Source: Malachius bipustulatus (taxonomy: Eukaryota; Arthropoda; Insecta; Coleoptera; Melyridae). From it: DNA of 64,000 nt. The position numbers and the translations under genes were made by a program. This document shows, piece by piece, positions 55,436 through 64,000 of this stretch (position 1 is its first letter; each line of letters opens with the position of its first letter). The notes beneath the pieces are model-generated. The model had not been told where the DNA came from. It did not search any database and was given only the letters and a program-made list of their open reading frames with translations. Location: positions 8,370,001 through 8,434,000 of the forward strand of contig OU342630.1 in assembly GCA_910589415.1 (NCBI GenBank), in the 5' to 3' direction.

Positions 55436-57000
55436 ATGTTACAATCTAATCCAAAGTGTCGACATTCAAAGGGCCTACCTTTGGGAACGTGCTCGTTTTG
55501 TAGTTCNNNNNNNNNNNNNNNNNNNNNNNNNNNNNNNNNNNNNNNNNNNNNNNNNNNNNNNNNNNNNNNNNNNNNNNNNNNNNNNNNNNNNNNNNNNNNN
55601 NNNNNNNNNNNNNNNNNNNNNNNNNNNNNNNNNNNNNNNNNNNNNNNNNNNNNNNNNNNNNNNNNNNNNNNNNNNNNNNNNNNNNNNNNNNNNNNNNNNN
55701 NNNNNNNNNNNNNNNNNNNNNNNNNNNNNNNNNNNNNNNNNNNNNNNNNNNNNNNNNNNNNNNNNNNNNNNNNNNNNNNNNNNNNNNNNNNNNNNNNNNN
55801 NNNNNNNNNNNNNNNNNNNNNNNNNNNNNNNNNNNNNNNNNNNNNNNNNNNNNNNNNNNNNNNNNNNNNNNNNNNNNNNNNNNNNNNNNNNNNNNNNNNN
55901 NNNNNNNNNNNNNNNNNNNNNNNNNNNNNNNNNNNNNNNNNNNNNNNNNNNNNNNNNNNNNNNNNNNNNNNNNNNNNNNNNNNNNNNNNNNNNNNNNNNN
56001 NNNNNNTTGTAGTTCCACCTTTCCAAGCAAACTCGTTGACATTTGCTACAATTATGTGAATAGCCATCTAGAAACTATATCGGAAAGGGATCTGCTAACT
56101 GACAATGTTGGCAAAGCTAAGCTTAAGGAAAATGTTTATCTCCCCGAAGAGATTTGTGAAAGACTTCTATCTATTAGGTCAGAAAGTGCAGAAAAAGTGA
56201 ATCCAAGTTTTGTAAATATGTTCAAAGACTTGTGCCATACAAGATTGAAAAGAGTCCGTATTCGAGAATCAGATATTACTGATGTTGACTTAGAGATACT
56301 TCTAAAGCACAGATTAGTTGAATTAGATTTGTCATATTGTTCCCGTTTGTCTTTAAAAAGCATGCAAAAAATTGCAGAGTATGCAAGTAACATGCAGTCT
56401 TTAACAATAGGAGAAAACTGTGGTATTTACGCTATTGATTATTACGACCCAAAAGCTTATAATGTAAACATGGAAGCTATGCTGAATCCTCTTGCTCCCA
56501 CATTGAGAAAATTATGTTTGAAAAGTTTACACATGCAATGTGAAGAATTTTTCGTGTCATTGTTTAAAAATTTTTTAAATTTAACTCATTTAGACCTATC
56601 AAATTGTAAGACTGTTTCCAATTTTTCCCTAGTGACCAATTTGAATAATCTTACATCGCTAGTGCTTTATAACGTTGATGATATTGAAAAGAAAATACCA
56701 GAAATTTGCCAGCTGAGTAATCTGCGACATCTTGACATTTCCCAATCAAAAGAAGAAAGTGGGACCTATGAGGATGGTCCCAAATCACTCGCCAGTATAG
56801 TGAAAGACTTACCCAGACTGGTTTCATTGGATATATCGGGAACCAATCTCGCGGGACGAGGTTCTGCTGGCATTAGATTCGGCGAGTTTGTTTCTGATAT
56901 TCCAGGAATGAGTTCCAGGATCAACAATCCCTTACAATATCTCGGGCTGTATGAAACCAGCCATGATGCTTGCCTCAGACATCATATTCCGGCTAAATTG
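55436..57000 (+). CDS. ZER1: Protein zer-1 homologue, N-terminal coding part (partial, crosses assembly gap)
   Basis: ZER1 is a substrate receptor of cullin-2 RING ubiquitin ligases (VHL-box/leucine-rich/armadillo protein) that, with ZYG11, recognises N-terminal glycine degrons. The certain part, 56008-57000, gives 331 codons without a stop. It starts with the helical SKLVDICYNYVNSHLE segment, followed by YLPEEICERLL and then leucine-rich repeats (HRLVELDLSYCSRLS, LTHLDLSNCKTV, LTSLVLYNVDD, LRHLDISQS, LVSLDISGTNLAG) and PLQYLGLYE...HIPAKL. This matches ZER1 better than ZYG11B. The exon ends in phase 0 at the donor GTGAGT (57001). The armadillo half (about 400 residues) lies beyond the window. 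The ATG at 55436 would read in frame into the body only if the 500-N gap were removed at its 9-base overlap, so the true start is unproven. Confidence 0.85.
55507..56006. other. Assembly gap of exactly 500 N
   Basis: The round size suggests a placeholder of unknown length. The 9 bases before it (TTGTAGTTC) equal the 9 bases after it. Confidence 0.98.
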
Positions 57001-57254
57001 GTGAGTTCTTTTTAGTAACAATAACTACAAAATTATTACATATTGATGATGAAAGATACGTCCCGAATATTTGGCAAAATAAGTTTTTTGTTCAACATAT
57101 TTGCCGACATGCATATTGTTATTTTGCCAAACAGGCAAAAAAAGTTAGTAGCTACTATGATGCTACGTACGTGCTTCATACGTTTAGTAGATTATCAACT
57201 CTGGTTGACAACTAAAATGTTTAGTATGGCTTTAGTAGTATTTAGGCTAAAAGT

Positions 57255-57822
57255 GGTCATTATTTACATCCGCGTCTCCTACCGTTTCACTATGGCACCT
57301 ATATAGGGGTGGAGGACATACCTCACCAGGAAGGTATTAATTTGCTTTGCAAATGAAAGATAAGCGAACAAAAGGACATCAAAAGAAGGTCTTCCTGAGT
57401 GCGGGCCTGTTTAGAACAGCGAAAATCACAATAAACATGCAAGGCCAGAGTGTCGAGTGGACGGAATAAACACCGGAAACTCATAATATCAACATCAGGG
57501 CCAGTCTGGTAACATACGCAACATACGAACCGCATTCAAACGTAGTCGGACCATAATAGCGAGCGATGTCCCGTATTTTGGAATATAAATGCAAAATTCA
57601 AAATAAAAACTGTGCTATTGTTAATCTCGAAGATATTCCTTGCCCTGAAAGTAAAAAAAAAAAATTGAAATTCGACCATAGTGCCAAAGAGGCCTTAGTT
57701 GTGACCTTAATATTAGTTTGCAATGGCTGTTTTTAGCTTCTTACCCACCCAGCACCCCTATTTCGCTCCTCGGTCCCGAAAAAATTGATGAAACCTAGGA
57801 GCCGCGGATGTAAATAATTACC
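57255..57822. mobile_element. 568-bp element with 8-bp duplication (Merlin- or hAT-type)
   Basis: GGTCATTATTTACATCCGCG and CGCGGATGTAAATAATTACC are inverted ends. A perfect 8-bp duplication CTAAAAGT flanks them (57247-57254 and 57823-57830). An 8-bp target with GG-starting ends suggests Merlin; hAT or P are alternatives. Non-autonomous, in the ZER1 intron. Confidence 0.8.
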
Positions 57823-57830
57823 CTAAAAGT

Positions 57831-58970
57831 AATCTAAAACTGCTAAAACAGTTGGCTTAAAGTGTGAATTTTCGATTTTTCAATCTGTGAACAATCCAGC
57901 AGGGTTGAATTCCAGAAATGGTAGTGTGGTGCTATATCTATAATTATATTGAATGATTTAAAAAGGGCAATGGAATAACATTTCACTCGTAAGTAATAAT
58001 AGAGAGCAAATCATGAAAAGTAACTTTTCCTCCAAATAAAATATGCTGTTTTTTCTTCAAATGTGGTCAAATTTTAGCAAGAACATTTTTTTCAATTGAA
58101 GATAAGCGGGTTTGCAAGGAGGTTTAAACCGGTAAATAACAAGCTGCTTCTATAGGAACACGGAAAAAGTGTCAAGTAACGCTAACGCTCTGTCACGTGG
58201 ACACTGTCATCAACGTCAATAACATTGAAATTATTTTGAAACAATAATAATAAAATACGGCATACGCTTATTATTCTAAATCGGTAGGTAGGTATCATTA
58301 AAAAAATGCAAATTCAAATAATTAAAAACTGTTTTCAATATTCAAATTTCAATACGGAATAATAATTCTCCGGTTTGAGACGGGAAATTAAAATTTCATG
58401 GTCGGGATGTGTGACCTTGTATTATTATCGAAAGGAATTGGAATTTATTTATTCATGGCAAACACAACCTAACCTAACTTTGATCTGACTTTTCTGTTAT
58501 CTGAGCTCCGAGCTCTGAGCTGAGCGAGCTCGACTATCATCTCGAGTTAAATGTGACGTTTATAGTTTAGTTAGTTTATTACTTTCCAGGTACAAAAAAT
58601 ACATACAAAAAAATCTTTTGACATATTAATGTATATCTGCAGAGGTTACAAATTTAACCTATACGCAGCCTAGACTTAAAACATAACGGAAAAAGGAAAA
58701 ATACAAACAAAAAAAGAATACATGACTAATAAAAAATCAAATATACTAATTAACCACGAAATAAAAATACACATGTATATAAATCAAATAATTCACAAAA
58801 AGAAAAACTTTTACGTAATTAATTAATTCCGGTGTACTAAAACCTCAAAATTATATTTTTTGATAAATACCAAATTCCTGCTTTTAACCCGGATACTTAA
58901 TATGAAACTCCAGAGTTTTCAAATTTTAGCACAATCAATTATCAATTTTATTGATAAATACGGATCTAAA
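57831..58970 (+). other. ZER1 intron, no exon recognised
   Basis: A short purine/pyrimidine GAGCTC-rich cluster is present near 58500-58535. Otherwise AT-rich without coding signal. Confidence 0.4.
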
Positions 58971-58973
58971 TTA

Positions 58974-59691
58974 AGCCGTTTTCTAGCAACGCACCGTTTC
59001 GGTAAAGTGTTTTGAACCGTGTTTGATTTAACGTCACCGTTTACTACCACCGCTGAAATGTTGGTTTTTAAAACCAGTTTAAAAACGAAAACATAACCAC
59101 ACATCAACAAAGAATGGAAGAAGTGTTAAGAGAGGTACTCTTATCAGATTATTCCAATAATCTGAACGAAATATTATTGTTAATTAAGTGGATATTGGAT
59201 CAGATTATTCCAATAATCTGAACGAAATATTATTGTTAATTAAGTGGATATTGGATAACGAAGAAGATAGTTTGTTATTTGCTATTTCGTACGTGCAAAG
59301 TATAACTCATTGTCGTATTGATGGTTACAATGATCAATGAAGTATGGTTACCTTCTTATTTGGGACACGATTTTTTTCAATTATTTAAGATGATCCGACA
59401 TTAATTCCTTGAATTACTGACTGAAGTAAATAGGAATGCATATCTAGAGAAGTATTTTACAGGTAAGGAATGCAAATAAAAAGGGGCTACCAATTAAAAA
59501 AAAGCCACAATTGACAATATTGACATTAATGACAGTTGTCCGTGATCAAATGCGGTTCAAACCGAAATTTAAATCCGTTTCAAACCGACACGCACCGGGT
59601 TCGATTATGACGTCATCATTGCGTCGCTGAAACGCTGCGTTTTGAAACGGAACGAAACTGGTCCCAATCGCTGCGTCGCTAAAAAACAGCT
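58974..59691. mobile_element. 718-bp element with TTA duplication (Harbinger-like)
   Basis: AGCCGTTTTCTAGCAACGCA and TGCGTCGCTAAAAAACAGCT are inverted with mismatches, flanked by TTA (58971-58973 and 59692-59694). The 3-bp TTA target is typical of PIF/Harbinger. Subterminal GTTTTGAACCG / CGGTTCAAACC motifs recur. Contains a 56-bp tandem duplication. Confidence 0.65.
59143..59254. repeat. Exact 56-bp tandem duplication with internal hairpin
   Basis: Units 59143-59198 and 59199-59254 are identical. Each carries the palindrome CAGATTATTCCAATAATCTG. Confidence 0.95.
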
Positions 59692-59941
59692 TTAATAAAA
59701 TTTGATTTGTTGATTCTTAAATAAGTAGGTATGTGTTTGTCTGTATTGTTGATGTTGCTATGACTACACTTTCCCTCCGGCGGAGGGAAAGTGAAAAGTA
59801 AACCTCCTGTGGTGGAAAAGTGACACTTCGCGACCGGCTGCTCAGTCGAGTAATGTCTGATTTACTGACGTTTGAAGAAAAAATTTATTGCGATCGTGGA
59901 GAGTCTTTTTAGAGTTTATATACCTTTTTTTCTGTTGTATA

Positions 59942-60066
59942 CAGGGTGTCCCAGCTTATTCGAAGCGGTCTCTGTAGGCCAAACGATGGATTTTTTCCAA
60001 AAAATTTTTGCAAATTCTAGTACAGAATCACAATGTCCATAATTTAAAATTATTTTGGAGTATCTT
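59942..60066. mobile_element. MITE family F, truncated left end
   Basis: CAGGGTGTCCCAGCTTATTC after TA (59940-59941). Matches family F until TTTTGGAGTAT, then diverges. Confidence 0.8.
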
Positions 60067-60434
60067 AGGTATAGCTACTATTAACACTCAGATATCATTA
60101 AATTTATATCAAATATACGTAAAGGAAAGTTACCTTATTATCCAAATGGCAATTATTAAGGGAATTTTCATAATAATCACTATCCATATTATTAAATTCA
60201 CTCATCGAAAACTAACAAGAATCTTTGCAAAACTGTCTTCAATTTTAATTACATTAATATGACGTTTATGTAATATTTAAATCGTTTTGTTACCCTGGCA
60301 ACGTCAATTACGATAAAAGACAGTTTGAAAATCCAAGTTTAACATAAATCATTTTTCCGACATAATTTTCAGTTATCTAACTACGTTTTTCGACATTCTA
60401 ACACTGATATTTCTTCTCGCAGAAAAAAATTGTA

Positions 60435-60528
60435 TATTACACACGAGAAAACAGTGCGATTTTAGCTCTCGATGTGTTTGTCCCCTCCGCTAGAGCTAAA
60501 ATCTATCACTTTTTTCTCTTGTATAATA
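60435..60528. repeat. 94-bp hairpin element
   Basis: TATTACACACGAGAAAACAG...TTTTAGCTCT pairs with AGAGCTAAAA...TCTCTTGTATAATA, leaving a small loop. Resembles a minimal MITE. Confidence 0.65.
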
Positions 60529-60747
60529 AATAACTATTTTTTAGATTAAACGGTCAATAATGTAACTTCCTTGCCTCCTGAGCTTTACTCGTATCTAGCT
60601 TTGCTTCCAAGAAAAGAATCAAAATCTGTGCCAGGCCCTATTAAAACAAGTACAGTACAGCTTCGATACTCCGGACACGCTTTAGTTCGGCCACTCCAGT
60701 AATTCGGACGCCTCTAGAGTTCGGACACTTTTGTAATTTTAAGTCTA

Positions 60748-62704
60748 CAGGGTGTTTTGTAATTGAATGTCAATATTTAAGGGGGTGATTTTTGGGTCCA
60801 TTTTAAGAAGAAAAAAAACTTCATAAGAACATATGTCCTAAGAGTCTTAACTTTTGAGATACAGGATGGTAAAGTTTTTAAAAATAAATAATTTTTTCAT
60901 AATATCTGTAACACCGCTCTGGATATTTTAATGAAATTTAATAGGCAGGTATTACTCATCAAGAGGCATTTTTTCATGTACCACATTTCGTTTTATTTCC
61001 ACTAGTGACGATCGTGCAGAATTTTACCTGCATATTTTTCAGTGGCGGCTCGTGGTAATTTCAACAGGGGAGGCTAGAGCTCGAAGCAATGTAATGAAAA
61101 GTATAAGGTGTACAAACACAGACCTCCTTTCCGGGGGTTTGGGGAGAAGTCCTACCTCGTAAAATTTTCAGAAAAAAAAATGAATGAAGGTATAAAGGTC
61201 ACAAAAATTGATTTTTGATTAGTTAAATGGGTGAAATTAAATTCTTATGACAGCATAACAGCTATAGGTAGGATAATAGGTACATATATTTCTAAAAATT
61301 AGATAAAACGCGAATTGGTATGCGTGTTTAATACATATATTTTCATAAGCACAATAGCAATATAACATAACTTCTATCAATTTTTTTTTTAAATAAAGTG
61401 CACAATTCTCTTAAAAAAACAACAAATAAAAAACATTAATATTTTTTAAATATTTTTTTTTTATAAATTCAAATTATCTTAGATAGTTTTAACTGTAAAT
61501 TAAATTGTAAGGCTGGAAGATTCAAGGTGGAGTTAAATAAATTTTAAAATGAAAGTGTTGAAAAAAGGCGACATCCAACGATATGTAATTCGTATTTCCA
61601 TCTGTGCACGTGCATGAGGCAAGTCTCCACTGCCCTTTGCTTCGCGCATACTCTGTTCGATCAAATTGATGTCCTATGTGTAATACTTATTTAATTTAAC
61701 GCCAAATACAGAAGAGCAGGAGGCTTGCCTCAGCCTATTCAAAATTCAAATATTATCTATCGCCCATGCACTACCCCGACCCATGTCTTGCGCGCGTTGT
61801 TGTAAGAGTGTAGACGTTTTACGAGTTTTCACGTCAAATAACATTAGTTCTTGCAATAACGGACTCAGACTAGAGGAGGACCGCCTCTTGCGATGCCAAA
61901 GGCACAGGCAGCGCAGCATCCACTCCAGTTCCACTAGCCCGGCGGAAACTCTTGCGTATTTTTCCGTCTACATGGTTATGAGATACGAGTTTGAGGCAGG
62001 CCTCCGGTCGGCCACAACGGGATGTAATATTATTTCACTACTTCATAGGTACCTACCTATTACTTATAATGTTAGCTATCTCTCACCTGTTGCATCGGAT
62101 TATTTTTTACCTTACGCTATTAAAAAAACATTAAACAGATCTAAAAAGCTTAATAGCTCAAAATACTGGGGAGGCTCAGCCTCCTCTGCCTCCTCTGAAT
62201 AACCGCCACTGATATTTTTATATTTTTTTATTGTTATTTTAACGACAATCTTGTGACCATGTAGAGAAGCAGATTTTATTTTTTTAGGCGAAAACCGTGA
62301 ATCGGCCTGGAAATAAACAAGTAATCAAATTTGCTTGGAAATGAATGGGGATTGCAAAAATTATTTCTATTTGAACAGAAATCAGTGGCGTACCATCAAT
62401 GTCTGCTAAAATATGCCGGTAAAATTCTGCACGATCGTGTACCATCGTCACTAATGGAAATAAAATGAAACGTGGTACATGAAAAAATGCCCCTTGATGC
62501 GTAATACCTGTATACGAAATTTCATTAAAATATCCAGAGCGGTATTACAGATATTACGAAAAATTATTTATTTTAATAAAACTTTACCACCCTGTATCTC
62601 AAAAGTTAAGACTCTTAGGACATACGTTCTTATGAAGTTTTCTTCTTAAAATGGACCCAAAAATCACCGCCTTAAATATTGACATTCAATTAGAAAACAC
62701 CCTG
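60748..62704. mobile_element. MITE family A, copy 3 (nested), itself interrupted
   Basis: CAGGGTGTTTTGTAATTGAA and TTCAATTAGAAAACACCCTG, with TA at 60746-60747 and 62705-62706. Without the hAT insertion and its duplicated site it is about 777 bp, like the other copies. Confidence 0.9.
61040..62211. mobile_element. 1.17-kb hAT-type non-autonomous element (innermost)
   Basis: Ends CAGTGGCGG and CCGCCACTG, with a perfect 8-bp duplication ATATTTTT (61032-61039 and 62212-62219), the hAT hallmark. GGGGAGGCT / AGCCTCCTC repeats lie subterminally. A 139-codon open frame (61783-62202) runs into the terminus and has no known domain, so it is probably not a gene. Confidence 0.88.
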
Positions 62705-63090
62705 TATAATCCGGACAACAAGCTTTGGATTAACAAACAAATCAAATTGACGAAAACACCAGGTTATTGCGCTCTCGTCCTAGTAGCAGTGCATATTGTG
62801 AGATCGATTTTCCAAATTTTATAGACAGTAGACAGACACAAGCTTCAGTAGATTAATAAACGTGTTGGTTCCTGCAACCTCTCTTCATTGCATTATGTAC
62901 TTATTTTACGTATGACGGCTTCATCAACAAAGCACAAGCATTGCACAATAACCCTCGAAGAGAAATGTAAAATTTTTATTATGAAAGTCATTTAAAAAGT
63001 TAAAAAATTATGCTTCAGTAATCCGGACAATTTCACTAATCCGGACCCCCGAAAAACTATATCCGTCCGGACTATCAAAGTTGTACTGTA

Positions 63091-63581
63091 ATAAATTCAC
63101 ATCGATTATTGAGATTCATTTAAATTATTTTTAAAATTTTACTTAGCCTAGATAACAAATATGTATGTACATAAAGAAATATTCCCATAAAAGGAAGGCC
63201 CTTATTACAACAAATAAGCCTATAAAATTTTATTTAAATCGGCTGAGAGGTTTTTGAGAAATTGATAAAAATCGAATTTTTTTTTTAAATTTTACCCCCT
63301 GTATATAGAAAACAACGCAAGTTAGGACATACATGAAAAAAACTTCTTATTTTTGACTGGTAAATACGCCCTTAAAATCTTTGCACTGAATTTTGAATCA
63401 CCCTGTATTAAGAAACTGACCAGTTTTCATTATTCCATAATGAAACGTAAACCATCCCTTCCCTAATCGTTAATTATGAATTTTTCCACTTCTGTTATTA
63501 ATTTTCTTGCGTATTTAATTGTTTTATTTCTTGCGGAATCTTATTATCTGTAGGTTTCAACGCTTTTACTTCAATTACATA
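63091..63581. repeat. Half element and flank
   Basis: The piece 63280-63409 (ACCCCCTGTATATAGAAAAC, then GGACATACATG, ending AATCACCCTG before TA) is the right half of a family A-like MITE. The left half is missing. No gene. Confidence 0.5.
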
Positions 63582-64000
63582 CAGGGTGATTGATTGAAAC
63601 GCCACATTAGAAAAAATTCGACTTCCAAATGATCTAGGAATCTGAAATTTGGAACTTAGGCAACATACCTAATAACGAGTCAAAATGAAATATTACCAAG
63701 ATGGCAGCACATTTAAAAATGGCGAAAGCAATGGCCATCTTTGTTTTTTTAAATGGGACACCCTATATTTTATTGCATTTTCAGATTGTCTGAGAAAATG
63801 TAATAACAATAATGCTTATAGTTGCATTTTAAATTGAGTAGGCTATGAGTTATAAACAAGTAAAAATCGCAATTTTCCAACTTTAAACCCATTTACCACA
63901 AAAACGGCCCATAATATCAAAAAACGGCTTACATGTTCCTATCTTAACTTTTTATAAGGCATTCAATTATGCAGTTGAAATGTTTATACAAGGTGGTGAA
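63582..64000. mobile_element. MITE cut by window end
   Basis: CAGGGTGATTGATTGAAACG after TA (63580-63581). The inner part (TGGGACACCCTATATTTTAT, ATTGCATTTTCAGATTGTCT) is related to family F cores. The right end lies beyond 64000. Confidence 0.65.

Larger units (their letters stand above)
60653..63088. mobile_element. Tigger-like element hosting a two-level nest
   Basis: CAGTACAGCTTCGATACTCC and GGACTATCAAAGTTGTACTG are inverted, with TA at 60651-60652 and 63089-63090. Subterminal (A/G)TTCGGAC or ATCCGGAC units recur at both ends (60669-60729 and 63011-63072). Without the insertion it is about 477 bp. In the ZER1 intron. Confidence 0.85.

Noticed and set aside
55368..56067. Several open frames of about 200 codons
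   Set aside because: They exist only because the 500 N are read as open. No real sequence supports them.
56008..57000. Identification as ZYG11B instead of ZER1
   Set aside because: YLPEEICERLL, SLVLYN and PLQYLGLYE...HIP fit the ZER1 branch better than ZYG11B. A database search would settle it, but ZER1 is preferred.
61783..62202. 139-codon open frame inside the hAT-type element
   Set aside because: It runs into the element terminus and reads through the GGGGAGGCT repeats. No hAT transposase motif.

Overview
The window is nuclear DNA from an insect-like animal. It is AT-rich, has spliceosomal introns, carries three conserved eukaryotic genes, and most of it is transposable elements. Abundant TA-flanked inverted-repeat elements, a CsRn1-type Gypsy element, and Copia, RTE and CR1/Jockey-type remnants fit an arthropod, possibly a beetle. 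The order is a guess. One 500-base run of N (55507-56006) shows that it is a draft scaffold.

Host genes. (1) The last two coding exons of gamma-SNAP (NAPG) are on the + strand at 3975-4225 and 7138-7248; the rest lies upstream of the window. (2) A complete single-exon EMC1 gene is on the - strand (29738-32413). It encodes an ER membrane insertase subunit with a signal peptide, beta-propeller region and C-terminal membrane anchor. (3) The 5' coding part of a ZER1 homologue, a cullin-2 ubiquitin ligase substrate receptor, is on the + strand (55436-57000). It is interrupted by the N gap and continues downstream of the window. The three genes share no pathway beyond general secretory and protein quality-control housekeeping. 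I see no operon-like organisation and no RNA gene.

Layout. 1-7.2 kb: gamma-SNAP introns holding a degraded non-LTR element, a Tigger/pogo-like element, and three back-to-back TA elements ending in a dead mariner. 7.3-29.7 kb: intergenic, almost solid nested repeats. These include an 8.6-12.3 kb element containing a Copia remnant split by a LINE, SINE copy 1, composite elements at 13.5-17.8 kb, an RTE tail, a LINE 5' end, and a 3.3 kb palindromic element at 25.4-28.7 kb carrying three younger insertions. 29.7-32.4 kb: EMC1. 32.7-42.6 kb: palindromic elements, an element with decayed SWIM-zinc-finger and THAP-like coding pieces, and SINE copy 2. 42.6-47.8 kb: a very young Gypsy element with identical LTRs and a deleted integrase core. 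One LTR holds a still younger DNA transposon. 48.5-55 kb: further nested elements. 55.4-64 kb: ZER1 exon and its first visible intron, which holds Merlin-, Harbinger- and Tigger-like elements, the last being a three-level nest with a hAT element at its core.

The main biological content beyond the three genes is a readable insertion history. Target-site duplications (TA, TAA/TTA, TTAA, 8 bp, 13 bp) let many insertions be ordered in time and assigned to superfamilies. All coordinates and alignments were made by eye. Boundaries without a stated target-site duplication are approximate.
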